Shown here in pieces: positions 22,473-31,550 of a DNA stretch of 64,000 bases. The notes below the pieces were generated by a model. It ran no database searches, was not told the DNA's origin, and saw only the letters and a program-made list of their open reading frames with translations. The DNA lies in contig NZ_BMQQ01000012.1 of assembly GCF_014648195.1 (NCBI RefSeq), positions 80,381-144,380 of the forward strand, read 5' to 3'. The position numbers and the translations under genes are program-made. Source of the stretch: Streptomyces purpureus (GTDB taxonomy: Bacteria; Actinomycetota; Actinomycetes; Streptomycetales; Streptomycetaceae). Positions within the stretch are counted from its first letter, which is position 1; each line of letters begins with the position of its first letter.

Positions 22473-25328
22473 CTACTCCTCGGCCGAAGCGGACTTCGCG
22501 GCGGCGGTCTTTGCCGCCGTCTTCTTCGCCGCCGTGGCCTTGGTGGCCGTCGTCTTCTTGGCGGCGGTCTTCTTGGCGGCCGCCGTCGTCTTCTTCGCGG
22601 CCGTCTTCTTGGCTGCCGCCGCCGTCTTCTTGGCGGGTGCCTTCTTGGCCGCGGCCTTCTTCGCGGTCTTCTTCGCCGGCGCCTTGGCCCGCTTCTCCGC
22701 GAGGAGCTCGTAGCCGCGCTCCGGCGTGATCGTCTCGACGCTGTCGCCGGTCCGCAGGGTCGCGTTCGTCTCGCCGTCGGTGACGTACGGGCCGAAGCGG
22801 CCGTCCTTCACGACCACCGGCTTCTCGCTGACCGGGTCGGTGCCCAGCTCCTTCAGCGGCGGCTTCGCCGCGGCGCGGCCCCGCTGTTTCGGCTGGGCGT
22901 AGATCGCCAGGGCCTCGTCGAGGGTGATGGTGAAGAGCTGCTCCTCATCGGTCAGCGACCGCGAGTCGGTGCCCTTCTTCAGGTACGGGCCGTAGCGGCC
23001 GTTCTGCGCCGTGATCTCCACGCCTTCGGCGTCGACGCCGACCACCCGCGGCAGCGACATGAGCTTCAGGGCGTCCTCGAGCGTCACGGTGTCGATGCTC
23101 ATGGACTTGAAGAGGGAGGCCGTGCGCGGCTTCACCGCGTTCTTGCCCGTCTTCGGCGTGCCCTCGGGCAGGATCTCGGTGACGTACGGGCCGTAGCGGC
23201 CGTCCTTCGCCACGATCTGGTTGCCGCTGACCGGGTCCGTGCCGAGCTCGAAGTCGCCGCTCGGCTTGGCCAGCAGCTCCTCGGCCAGCTCGACGGTGAG
23301 CTCGTCGGGCGCGAGGTCCTCGGGGACGTCGGCGCGCTGGTGGCCTTCCTGCTCCTTCTCACCGCGCTCCACGTACGGGCCGTACCGGCCGACGCGCAGC
23401 ATGATCCCGTTGCCCACGGGGAAGGAGGAGATCTCCCGCGCGTCGATCGCGCCGAGGTCCGTGACCAGCTCCTTCAGACCGCCGAGGTGGTCGCCGTCGC
23501 CGTTGCCGGCCTCCGAGGCGGCGCCGGCCGCGTCGCCCTCGCCGAAGTAGAAACGCTTCAGCCACGGCACGGCCTGGGCCTCACCGCGCGCGATGCGGTC
23601 GAGGTCGTCCTCCATCTTGGCCGTGAAGTCGTAGTCGACGAGCCGGCCGAAGTGTTTCTCCAGCAGGTTGACCACGGCGAAGGAGAGGAACGACGGCACG
23701 AGGGCCGTGCCCTTCTTGAAGACATAGCCGCGGTCGAGGATCGTGCCGATGATCGACGCGTACGTCGACGGGCGGCCGATCTCGCGCTCTTCCAGCTCCT
23801 TGACCAGCGAGGCCTCGGTGTAGCGGGCCGGCGGCTTGGTGGCGTGGCCGTCCGCCGTGATCTCCTCGGCGGTCAGCGCGTCGCCCTGGGCGACCTGCGG
23901 CAGGCGCCGCTCGCGGTCGTCGAGCTCGGCGTTCGGGTCGTCGGCGCCTTCGACGTACGCCTTCATGAAGCCGTGGAACGTGATCGTCTTGCCGGACGCG
24001 GTGAACTCGGCGTCACGGCCGTCGCTCGCCCGTCCGCCGATCTTCACGGTCACGGAGTTTCCGACCGCGTCCTTCATCTGGGAGGCCACGGTCCGCTTCC
24101 AGATCAGCTCGTAGAGCTTGAACTGGTCGCCGGTCAGGCCCGTCTCCGCGGGCGTGCGGAAACGATCACCCGAGGGACGGATCGCCTCGTGCGCCTCCTG
24201 GGCGTTCTTGACCTTCCCGGCGTACGTGCGCGGCTTCTCGGGCAGGTAGTCGGCGCCGTACAACTGCGTGACCTGGGCCCTTGCCGCCGCGATGGCGGTG
24301 TCGGAGAGGGTCGTGGAGTCCGTACGCATATAGGTGATGAAGCCGTTCTCGTACAGCTTCTGCGCCACCTGCATGGTCGCCTTCGCACCGAAGCCCAGCT
24401 TGCGCGAGGCCTCCTGCTGGAGCGTCGTCGTACGGAAGGGGGCGTACGGAGAGCGGCGGTACGGCTTGGACTCGACCGAGCGCACCGAGAAGGAGGTTTC
24501 GGCGAGGGCGGCGGCAAGAGCGCGTGCGTTGGCCTCGTCGATGTGCAGGACGTCGCTCTTGAGCCGGCCGTCGGGGCCGAAGTCTCGACCCTGCGCGACA
24601 CGCCGGCCGTCGACCGTCGCCAGCCGGGCGACCAGCGACGACGGGTCGGAGGAGTCACCGGCGCGGCCGGTGGAGAACGTGCCGGTCAGGTCCCAGTACT
24701 CGGCCGAGCGGAACGCCATGCGCTCCCGCTCGCGCTCGACGACCAGACGCGTGGCCACGGACTGCACACGGCCCGCCGACAGCCGCGGCATGACCTTCTT
24801 CCACAGGACCGGCGAGACCTCGTAGCCGTAGAGGCGGTCGAGGATACGGCGGGTCTCCTGGGCGTCGACCATGCGCTTGTTCAGCTCGCGCGGGTTGGCG
24901 ACGGCGTCCCGGATCGCGTCCTTGGTGATCTCGTGGAAGACCATGCGGTGGACGGGGACCTTGGGCTTCAGGACCTCGAGGAGGTGCCACGCGATGGCTT
25001 CGCCCTCGCGGTCCTCATCGGTGGCGAGGTAGAGCTCGTCGGACTCGGCGAGCTGCTCCTTCAGCTTCCTGACCTGCGCCTTCTTGTCGGCGTTGACGAC
25101 ATAGATGGGCTGGAAGTCATGTTCGACGTCCACACCGAGGCGCCGGACCTCGCCGGTGTACTTCTCGGGGACCTCGGCGGCGCCGTTGGGGAGGTCACGG
25201 ATGTGCCCGACGCTCGCCTCGACGACATAGCCGGGGCCGAGGTAGCCCTTGATCGTCTTCGCCTTGGCAGGCGACTCGACGATGACGAGTCGGCGGCCGC
25301 CGTGTGCGGTCTCGCTGGTCGGGGACAA
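22473..25328 (-). CDS. topA: DNA topoisomerase I (type IA)
   Basis: 951 residues. A TOPRIM domain begins RRLVIVESPAKAKTIKGYLG with the acidic DEDREGEAIAWHL. The active-site region GFITYMRTDST carries the catalytic tyrosine near residue 330. Several C-terminal TOPRIM_C-Rpt modules (RYGPYV, GRFGPYV) lead into a Lys/Ala-rich tail of about 70 residues (repeated KKTAAKK), typical of streptomycete TopA and needed for processivity. It relaxes negative supercoils. The start is TTG at 25328 with GGAGAG upstream, giving LSPTSETAHGG; a longer frame lacks homology. Confidence 0.97.
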   Translation of the reverse strand: MSPTSETAHGGRRLVIVESPAKAKTIKGYLGPGYVVEASVGHIRDLPNGAAEVPEKYTGEVRRLGVDVEHDFQPIYVVNADKKAQVRKLKEQLAESDELYLATDEDREGEAIAWHLLEVLKPKVPVHRMVFHEITKDAIRDAVANPRELNKRMVDAQETRRILDRLYGYEVSPVLWKKVMPRLSAGRVQSVATRLVVERERERMAFRSAEYWDLTGTFSTGRAGDSSDPSSLVARLATVDGRRVAQGRDFGPDGRLKSDVLHIDEANARALAAALAETSFSVRSVESKPYRRSPYAPFRTTTLQQEASRKLGFGAKATMQVAQKLYENGFITYMRTDSTTLSDTAIAAARAQVTQLYGADYLPEKPRTYAGKVKNAQEAHEAIRPSGDRFRTPAETGLTGDQFKLYELIWKRTVASQMKDAVGNSVTVKIGGRASDGRDAEFTASGKTITFHGFMKAYVEGADDPNAELDDRERRLPQVAQGDALTAEEITADGHATKPPARYTEASLVKELEEREIGRPSTYASIIGTILDRGYVFKKGTALVPSFLSFAVVNLLEKHFGRLVDYDFTAKMEDDLDRIARGEAQAVPWLKRFYFGEGDAAGAASEAGNGDGDHLGGLKELVTDLGAIDAREISSFPVGNGIMLRVGRYGPYVERGEKEQEGHQRADVPEDLAPDELTVELAEELLAKPSGDFELGTDPVSGNQIVAKDGRYGPYVTEILPEGTPKTGKNAVKPRTASLFKSMSIDTVTLEDALKLMSLPRVVGVDAEGVEITAQNGRYGPYLKKGTDSRSLTDEEQLFTITLDEALAIYAQPKQRGRAAAKPPLKELGTDPVSEKPVVVKDGRFGPYVTDGETNATLRTGDSVETITPERGYELLAEKRAKAPAKKTAKKAAAKKAPAKKTAAAAKKTAAKKTTAAAKKTAAKKTTATKATAAKKTAAKTAAAKSASAEE

Positions 25329-25600
25329 CTTCGCTCTTCTCTCCGGTCGACGCTCGGTGACACCTACGGCGCAGTCGACGCCGTGGTGCAGTCGGCGCAG
25401 TACAGAGGACTGCGCGCTGCTGCGGTGACGCCGCTTACGCTGCTGTCGCTGCGGAGTGTGACGGTACAACCCGCCCCCGTGTCAAACGGCAAAAGCCCGC
25501 AACGGCCACTCGAACGGTAACCCGAGTCCTGGCATTCCTGCCGCCCGGACTCCCACCCGGGCGGTGCGGCGCCGCTCACGCCGGTCCGGTCGGCCTGCGG

Positions 25601-25798
25601 TCAGAGGCGGCCGAAGCACCACACCCCGAGGACGAGGAAGACCACACTGAAGATCGTCGTGAGGGTCGCTGCCGTGGCGGGGCTCACGCCGTACGCGACG
25701 GGCTGCCGGTGCGCCATCCGCACCCCTGTCCACAGCAGCAGCCCCGCTCCGAACAGCGCGAACGCCGTCCCGGCGAAAATGGCCGGCCCGCTCTCCAT
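25601..25798 (-). CDS. Small two-TM membrane protein
   Basis: 65 residues, MESGPAIFAGTAFALFGAGL onward. There are two TM helices (about 5-26 and 42-62) joined by the basic loop RMAHRQPVAYG. I chose the ATG at 25798; the longer frame reads through a low-conservation region. The function is unknown and no domain is recognised. It lies just upstream of topA in the same orientation, and codon bias supports expression. Confidence 0.7.
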   Translation of the reverse strand: MESGPAIFAGTAFALFGAGLLLWTGVRMAHRQPVAYGVSPATAATLTTIFSVVFLVLGVWCFGRL

Positions 25799-26278
25799 GC
25801 CCGTGCCCCGTTCCGTCGCTGGTCGGTGGTGCGCCCGGGCTCTGTTGCCCCCGGCGCCCTGGAGGCAGAGGCTGGCACCTCCCGGCGTCGTGGGCGCGAA
25901 TTCCGGGTGAACGACGCGGGCGACCCGAGCGTGGTTCACCCACGCGGCGCCCCGCCGGGCGGTGGTACCGGCCGAATTTGGCCGGTTGTGGACGGGACGC
26001 ACGTGGGGTCGAAGACCGTGCAGGGGCCGTGTCGCGGGCCCTGCCGAGGGCAGGAGGCGGAAGCTGCGGGGGCGGCGTCGGCCGCGAGGGCGAAACCTTG
26101 GCCCGGGGGTGCCGGGTTCCCGTCAGGGTGAGGCGGAGAGGACCCCTGAAACAGGGGCCTCACCAGCGGTGTTCCTATGAAGAGAGGTGGTGTCGAGCAG
26201 TGGGACGGTGCTCGGTACGAGATGCCGCCAGCGACCCCGACCAGCCGTGCGGCACGCACAAGCGGAAGGGAAGGGGCG
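25799..26278. other. 480-bp intergenic region with structured elements
   Basis: No convincing gene. An inverted repeat GGGTGAAC (25905-25912) and GTTCACCC (25934-25941) brackets a G/C-rich loop about 110 nt upstream of the small membrane protein. A terminator-like hairpin follows at 26140. The small open frames here lack codon bias and start signals. Confidence 0.5.
26140..26160 (-). terminator. Possible terminator after methyltransferase gene
   Basis: CCCCTG-AAA-CAGGGG hairpin flanked by AGG/CCT, about 120 nt beyond the methyltransferase stop. The distance makes the assignment uncertain. Confidence 0.45.
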
Positions 26279-27877
26279 TCAGGACGCCTGGCCGCCACCC
26301 CCGTCCACGGGCTCGAGGAAGCCTTCTTCGACGAGCAGCCGGATGGCCTGCGGTATACGGTCCCGCAGCACCACCGAGTCCTCGCCCGTCAACTGGCCGA
26401 TGGCGTCCAGGATCCGCCCGGCGCTGAGCGTCCCGTCGCAGACGCCCGCGAAGCCCGCGCCGACGTGGTCCACGCGCGTGGCGCGGCGCATCCCGCGGTT
26501 CTGCCGGAGGACCACATGCTCGGGGTCCTCGGCGCCGGGCAGGCCCACCTGTTCCTGCGTCACCTCGGACGCGAGGCGGAAGTGCGCGGCCAGGAGCGCC
26601 GCGTCGTCGTGGGCCCGCAGGAAGTCCTGGCGCTCGAAGTGCGCCCGTACGGTGTCGCCGAGCGGCTGCTCGACGGGGTGTGTCCATTCCTCGACGACGA
26701 TCGACGGCTCCGTCCGGCCTTCGGCGACCGCGGCGTTCTTGCGCAGGGTGATCCAGCCGAAGCCGACGGACTTGGTGCCGCTCGCCTCGAACTCGTCCAG
26801 CCACGCCTCGTACCGCTCGGCGTACGCCTGCTGGTCCTCGCGGTGGTCGCCGCTGTCGCGCAGCCACAGCTCGGCGTACTGCGTGATGTCCTGCACCTCG
26901 CGCTGCACGATCCAGGCGTCGCAGTCCCGCGGCACCCAGGAGCGCAGCCGCTCCTGCCACTGCTCGCCCTCGACGTGCTGCCAGTTGGCGAGGAACTGGG
27001 CGTATCCCCCGTCGTTGAGCCGCTCCCCGGCCTGCTGGACGAGCGTGCGGCAGAGGTCGTCGCCGCTCATCCCGCCGTCCCGGTAGGTCAGCCGGGCGCC
27101 GGAGTCGCCCTTGCCGGAGGCAAGGGGAGAGATGACGAACGGGGGGTTCGACACAATCAGGTCGTACGTGTCGCCGTCGACCGGTTCGAAGAGGGAGCCC
27201 GCCAGCAGCTCGGCCCCGCGGGCGCCGGAGAGGGCGAGCGTGAGGCGGGTGAACTCCAGGGCCCGGGGGTTGAGATCGGTCGCGGTCACCAGCGTGGCGT
27301 GCTGGGCGGCGTGGAGGGCCTGGATGCCGGAGCCGGTGCCGAGGTCGAGCGCGGAGGCGACCGGCGTACGGACCGTGATGCCGGCGAGGGTGGTGGAGGC
27401 TCCGCCGACGCCGAGCACGACACCTTCGTCCTTGCGGCCGATGCCTCCGGCGCCGCCGACCGCGCAGCCCAGGTCGGAGACGATGAACCAGTCCTGGCCC
27501 TCAGGCCCGCCGTACGGCCGGACGTCCACGGTGGCGCGAATCTCCCCGCCGCCGGTCTCCCCGCCGTCGATCTCCTTGCCGTCCCGGACGAGCCAGCCGT
27601 CCGCCAGGGCCTCCTCCAGGGGCAGCGCGCGGGCGGCCCGCTCGGCGGAGACGGGCTGCTGGAGCAGGAACAGCCGGACGAGCGTCTCCAGCGGGGTGTC
27701 CCCACGGGTGGCGCGCAGGGCGGGCACGGTCTCGCTGCGGGCGAGCGCGGCGTACGCGGGTGCGCCGAGCAGGTCGAGCAGTCCGTCGGCGGTGAAGCCG
27801 GCGGAGAGGAAGGCCTCGCGCAGGCGGGTGGCGTGGCTGGGCGTCGGAAGGCTGGCGGTCAGGCTGGTCGTACTCAC
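26279..27877 (-). CDS. Class I SAM-dependent methyltransferase (HemK/RlmG-like)
   Basis: 532 residues. The SAM-binding core is ALDLGTGSGIQALHAAQ (about residues 190-206), then ATDLNPRALEFTRLTLALSG and the N/D-PPY-type motif VSNPPFVIS. The last is typical of enzymes that methylate amide, amine or base nitrogens. An N-terminal helical domain of 110 residues and a C-terminal 200-residue extension are unusually long, so the target may be a large substrate such as rRNA. The GTG start at 27877 is 6 nt from a CACAAT -10 within a RecA-NDp-type promoter, which implies a leaderless, damage-responsive transcript. The exact substrate is unknown. Confidence 0.85.
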   Translation of the reverse strand: MSTTSLTASLPTPSHATRLREAFLSAGFTADGLLDLLGAPAYAALARSETVPALRATRGDTPLETLVRLFLLQQPVSAERAARALPLEEALADGWLVRDGKEIDGGETGGGEIRATVDVRPYGGPEGQDWFIVSDLGCAVGGAGGIGRKDEGVVLGVGGASTTLAGITVRTPVASALDLGTGSGIQALHAAQHATLVTATDLNPRALEFTRLTLALSGARGAELLAGSLFEPVDGDTYDLIVSNPPFVISPLASGKGDSGARLTYRDGGMSGDDLCRTLVQQAGERLNDGGYAQFLANWQHVEGEQWQERLRSWVPRDCDAWIVQREVQDITQYAELWLRDSGDHREDQQAYAERYEAWLDEFEASGTKSVGFGWITLRKNAAVAEGRTEPSIVVEEWTHPVEQPLGDTVRAHFERQDFLRAHDDAALLAAHFRLASEVTQEQVGLPGAEDPEHVVLRQNRGMRRATRVDHVGAGFAGVCDGTLSAGRILDAIGQLTGEDSVVLRDRIPQAIRLLVEEGFLEPVDGGGGQAS

Positions 27878-27883
27878 CTGCCC

Positions 27884-27906
27884 ATTGTGGCCGTCGCCAC
27901 TGACAA
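27884..27906 (-). promoter_or_regulatory. RecA-NDp/PafBC-type promoter of methyltransferase gene
   Basis: On the minus strand: TTGTCAGTG, 8 nt (GCGACGGC), CACAAT, then 6 nt to the GTG. The upstream element is a perfect match to TTGTCRGTG. Confidence 0.75.
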
Positions 27907-27914
27907 AAGCCGAA

Positions 27915-27949
27915 CGGCCCGGCCCCCGTTTCGAACGGGAGCCGGGCCG
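27915..27949 (-). terminator. Hairpin after lipoprotein gene
   Basis: CGGCCCGGC and GCCGGGCCG form a 9-bp outer stem, with a nested CCCGTT-TCG-AACGGG hairpin. It lies 34 nt beyond the lipoprotein stop and just upstream of the methyltransferase promoter. Confidence 0.85.
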
Positions 27950-27983
27950 AGAGGGCGGCCGGCGGCAGAGCCGGCCGGCGGGG

Positions 27984-28670
27984 CTATTCGGCGGCCTTGG
28001 AGGCGGACGCCGAGGCGGAGGCGGCCGGCTTCGACGCGGACGTGGCCGGCTTGGACGCCGAGGCCGCGGGCTGCGAGGCCGACGCGCCGGGCTTCGGCTT
28101 GGCCGGGCCGGTGCCGCCCACCGACGGCGTGGCCTTCTGGCAGCCCTGCTGCTTCGCCATCGCCTGGCCGACCTCGCCGGACTGCAGCTTGGCCAGCGCG
28201 TCCTGGTCCATCTTCTCGATCTTCTTCAGGCCGTCCGCGACGCCCTGGAGGCCGTCGGCGAACTTCTGCTGGTTGGCCGGGTCGAGCGCGTCGACCTGCT
28301 TCTTGAGGCCCTCGTAGGCCACAGCCGTCGCGTTGAGCTCCTTGACCGCGTCCTGCTGCAGCTTGTCGCCGTTGTCGACCGGCGGCGCCCCGGCGGACTC
28401 GATGGACTTGGCGAGCGCCCGGTCGGCGTCGGCGATGTCCTGGAAGGCCTTCGAGTCGGCGGCCTGGATGTCGGCGGGCTTTCCGTCCGCCGCCGTCGAG
28501 ATGATGATCTGCTGGGCGTCCGCCCTCTTCTGGATCTGCGGCTTGGCCTGGTCGCAGACCGTCTTGGCCCAGGCATCCACCTTGTTCTCGTCGCCGTCGT
28601 CGCCGCAACCGGACAGCGCCAGCACCAGTACCGCGCCGCCGGACAGTGCGGCCGCAAGCTTCTTGTTCAC
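27984..28670 (-). CDS. Small secreted lipoprotein
   Basis: 228 residues from GTG at 28670. Signal peptide VNKKLAAALSGGAVLVLALS with lipobox LSGC. The mature part (about 25-190) is helical and charged, containing DAWAKTVCDQAKPQIQKRAD and KKIEKMDQDALAKLQSG. It ends in a low-complexity Ala-Ser-Lys-Pro tail (repeated SASKPA), probably a wall-spanning linker. Two cysteines in the mature part could pair. No enzyme motif is seen. The longer frame upstream lacks signal-peptide logic. Function unknown. Confidence 0.8.
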   Translation of the reverse strand: MNKKLAAALSGGAVLVLALSGCGDDGDENKVDAWAKTVCDQAKPQIQKRADAQQIIISTAADGKPADIQAADSKAFQDIADADRALAKSIESAGAPPVDNGDKLQQDAVKELNATAVAYEGLKKQVDALDPANQQKFADGLQGVADGLKKIEKMDQDALAKLQSGEVGQAMAKQQGCQKATPSVGGTGPAKPKPGASASQPAASASKPATSASKPAASASASASKAAE

Positions 28671-28804
28671 CGGATCGGTCCCTTCCAAGGCTCTCGGCCC
28701 CGGAACATACACGTCAACCGGGCGACATCCACCTTTCGTGGGACCGGTCCGCACCTTATTGAAGCCATTTGCACCATGGGAGACACACCGAACGGCACCC
28801 ACAC

Positions 28805-28846
28805 GGACGGGCGGGCAACACGCCAACACGTGTTGCCCGCCCGTCC
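28805..28846 (-). terminator. Very strong terminator after hppA
   Basis: A perfect 18-bp stem (GGACGGGCGGGCAACACG with its complement) and a 6-nt loop lie 13 nt beyond the hppA stop. Confidence 0.9.
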
Positions 28847-28858
28847 TTTGACCAGGTG

Positions 28859-31255
28859 TTATGACACGACCGCAGGGTCGGGCTTCTGGGCCGTACGCTC
28901 GGCCGCGTTGCCTTCGTCACCCACGGCGACGGAACGGCGCTTGGAGACGTACACCGCACCGACGATGACGATGATCGCGAGCGTCGCGACCGCCGCCCGC
29001 ACTCCCGCGCTGGCGTCCTCGCCGTAGCTGAACTGCACCACGGCGGGCGCGATCAGCAGGGCGACCAGGTTCATCACCTTCAGGAGCGGGTTGATGGCCG
29101 GTCCGGCGGTGTCCTTGAACGGGTCGCCCACGGTGTCGCCGATCACGGTCGCCGCATGCGCCTCGCTGCCCTTGCCGCCATGGTGGCCGTCCTCGACGAG
29201 CTTCTTGGCGTTGTCCCAGGCTCCGCCCGAGTTGGCCAGGAAGACCGCCATCAGCGTGCCGGTGCCGATGGCCCCCGCGAGGTACGAGCCGAGCGCGCCC
29301 ACGCCGAGGGTGAAGCCGACCGCGATCGGCGCCATCACGGCGAGCAGTCCGGGCGTGGCCAGCTCGCGCAGCGCGTCCTTGGTACAGATGTCGACGACGC
29401 GCCCGTACTCCGGCTTCTCGGAGTAGTCCATGATCCCGGGGCGCTCGCGGAACTGCCGCCGCACCTCGTAGACCACGGCCCCCGCCGACCGGGAGACGGC
29501 GTTGATCGCCAGGCCCGAGAAGAGGAAGACGACGGCCGCGCCGAGAACCAGACCCACCAGGTTGTTGGGCTGCGAGATGTCCATGGTCAGGTTCATGTCG
29601 GTGGCCTTGGCCCCGACCTCCGACACTGCGGTGGCGATGGCGTCCCGGTACGAGCCGAAGAGCGCCGCCGCCGCCAGGACGGCCGTGGCGATGGCGATGC
29701 CCTTGGTGATCGCCTTGGTGGTGTTGCCGACGGCGTCGAGGTCGGTGAGGACCTGCGCGCCCGCGCCCTGTACGTCGCCGGACATCTCGGCGATGCCCTG
29801 GGCGTTGTCGGAGACCGGGCCGAAGGTGTCCATGGCGACGATGACGCCGACGGTGGTGAGCAGTCCGGTACCGGCCAGGGCCACCGCGAACAGCGCCAGC
29901 ATGATCGAGGTGCCGCCGAGCAGGAACGCGCCGTACACCGAGAGGCCGATCAGCAGGGCGGTGTAGACGGCGGACTCGAGGCCGATGGAGATACCCGCGA
30001 GTACGACGGTGGCGGGGCCGGTCAGCGAGGACTTGCCGATGTCCCTCACCGGGCGCCGGTTGGTCTCGGTGAAGTAGCCGGTCAGCTGCTGGATCAGGGC
30101 GGCGAGCACGATGCCGATGGCCACGGCCACCAGCGCGAGGATGCGCGGGTCGCCGGGGTGGGACTTGATCGCGGCCTCGGTGACGCCGGAGAGCTCGGCG
30201 TAGGTGCCGGGCAGGTAGGCGAAGACGGCGACGGCCACCAGGCCCAGCGAGATCAGCGCGGAGATGAAGAAGCCGCGGTTGATGGCGGTCATGCCGGAGC
30301 GGTCGGTGCGGCGCGGGGCGACCGCGAAGATGCCGATCATGGCGGTGATCACACCGATCGCCGGGACGATCAGCGGGAAGGCCAGTCCGAGGTCGCCGAA
30401 GGCGGCCTTGCCGAGGATGAGCGCGGCGACCAGGGTCACGGCGTACGACTCGAAGAGGTCGGCGGCCATGCCCGCGCAGTCGCCGACGTTGTCGCCGACG
30501 TTGTCCGCGATGGTGGCGGCGTTGCGCGGGTCGTCCTCGGGGATGCCTTGCTCGACCTTGCCGACGAGGTCGGCGCCGACGTCGGCGGCCTTGGTGAAGA
30601 TGCCGCCGCCGACACGCATGAACATGGCGATCAGGGCCGCGCCGAGGCCGAAGCCCTCGAGCACTTTGGGCGCGTCGGCCGCGTAGACGAGGACCACGCA
30701 GGCAGCGCCGAGCAGGCCGAGGCCGACCGTGAACATGCCGACCACACCGCCGGTGCGGAAAGCGATCTTCATGGCCTTGTGCGCGACGGCCGTCAGATCC
30801 TTTTGCGGTTCTCCTTCCGCGGGAGTCGCCTCACGCGCGGCAGCAGCCACGCGCACATTGCTTCGTACGGCAAGCCGCATGCCGATGTATCCGGTGGCCG
30901 CCGAGAAAAGCGCACCCACCAGGAAGAACACCGAACGGCCCGCGCGCTGCGACCAGTTGTCGGCCGGAAGCAGCATCAGCAGGAAGAACACGACGACGGC
31001 GAACACGCCGAGCGTGCGCAACTGCCGTGCCAGATAGGCATTTGCTCCTTCCTGCACGGCGGCCGCGATCTTCTTCATGGTGTCGGTGCCTTCGCCGGCC
31101 GCCAGGACTTGGCGTACCAGCAGCTGGGCGACGATCAGTGCCGCGAGTGCGACCGCCGCGATGACGATCACGATCGTCCGGTTCTCGTCGGTGAGTACCG
31201 CGGCGGCGAGAGAAGTGGTGTGGTCGGTCAGTTCTGGGTTGAAGAGCCCCGCCAT
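28859..31255 (-). CDS. hppA: Membrane-bound proton-pumping pyrophosphatase, K+-independent type
   Basis: 798 residues with about 16 TM helices. The pyrophosphate-binding motif DVGADLVGKVEQGIPEDDPR and NVGDNVGDCAGMAADLFE are present, plus C-terminal DTVGDPFKDTAGPAINPLLK. The stretch GNTTKAITKG has Lys where K+-dependent enzymes have Ala, so it should be K+-independent. It hydrolyses pyrophosphate and pumps protons outward. I chose the ATG at 31255 for its AAGGAGGAC ribosome site and the family N-terminus. It is monocistronic, ending at a strong hairpin. Confidence 0.97.
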   Translation of the reverse strand: MAGLFNPELTDHTTSLAAAVLTDENRTIVIVIAAVALAALIVAQLLVRQVLAAGEGTDTMKKIAAAVQEGANAYLARQLRTLGVFAVVVFFLLMLLPADNWSQRAGRSVFFLVGALFSAATGYIGMRLAVRSNVRVAAAAREATPAEGEPQKDLTAVAHKAMKIAFRTGGVVGMFTVGLGLLGAACVVLVYAADAPKVLEGFGLGAALIAMFMRVGGGIFTKAADVGADLVGKVEQGIPEDDPRNAATIADNVGDNVGDCAGMAADLFESYAVTLVAALILGKAAFGDLGLAFPLIVPAIGVITAMIGIFAVAPRRTDRSGMTAINRGFFISALISLGLVAVAVFAYLPGTYAELSGVTEAAIKSHPGDPRILALVAVAIGIVLAALIQQLTGYFTETNRRPVRDIGKSSLTGPATVVLAGISIGLESAVYTALLIGLSVYGAFLLGGTSIMLALFAVALAGTGLLTTVGVIVAMDTFGPVSDNAQGIAEMSGDVQGAGAQVLTDLDAVGNTTKAITKGIAIATAVLAAAALFGSYRDAIATAVSEVGAKATDMNLTMDISQPNNLVGLVLGAAVVFLFSGLAINAVSRSAGAVVYEVRRQFRERPGIMDYSEKPEYGRVVDICTKDALRELATPGLLAVMAPIAVGFTLGVGALGSYLAGAIGTGTLMAVFLANSGGAWDNAKKLVEDGHHGGKGSEAHAATVIGDTVGDPFKDTAGPAINPLLKVMNLVALLIAPAVVQFSYGEDASAGVRAAVATLAIIVIVGAVYVSKRRSVAVGDEGNAAERTAQKPDPAVVS

Positions 31256-31293
31256 TCGTCCTCCTTGACGTTCAGAGCTCAAGATGTGGACGG

Positions 31294-31299
31294 ATTGTA
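31294..31299 (-). promoter_or_regulatory. Possible -10 of hppA
   Basis: TACAAT on the minus strand, about 39 nt upstream of the ATG. No good -35 is visible at the right distance, so this rests on the hexamer alone. Confidence 0.35.
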
Positions 31300-31447
31300 G
31301 GGAGCTGGACCTGATCAAAACAGGGCGCCGCAAATGGAATTGACCTTCGGGCGCTCCTCAGCAAATGATCGGGTTCCGAAACTACCCCCGAAAGCGGTAA
31401 TGGGGCTGACGCATTGACACTTGATCAATGATCTAGGTAAATGAAAA

Positions 31448-31470
31448 GAGGCCCTGCTCAGCAGGGCCTC
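31448..31470 (-). terminator. Terminator of bldG operon
   Basis: GAGGCCCTGC/GCAGGGCCTC, a 10-bp stem with loop TCA, followed on the minus strand by TTTTCATTT. It lies 81 nt beyond the anti-sigma gene stop. Confidence 0.85.
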
Positions 31471-31550
31471 TACATATTGTGTGACGGGGCGGCGCACCCG
31501 CCTCAGAAGGCGACGGGAGCCCCGGAGGGTGCCACGCTTCTGGGACAGAT

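Noticed and set aside
25936..26298. ORF in the 25.8-26.3 kb gap
   Set aside because: It overlaps a hairpin and the methyltransferase 3' end; composition is not gene-like.
31315..31497. 60-codon minus-strand ORF upstream of hppA
   Set aside because: No codon bias or homology, and the bldG operon terminator lies inside it.
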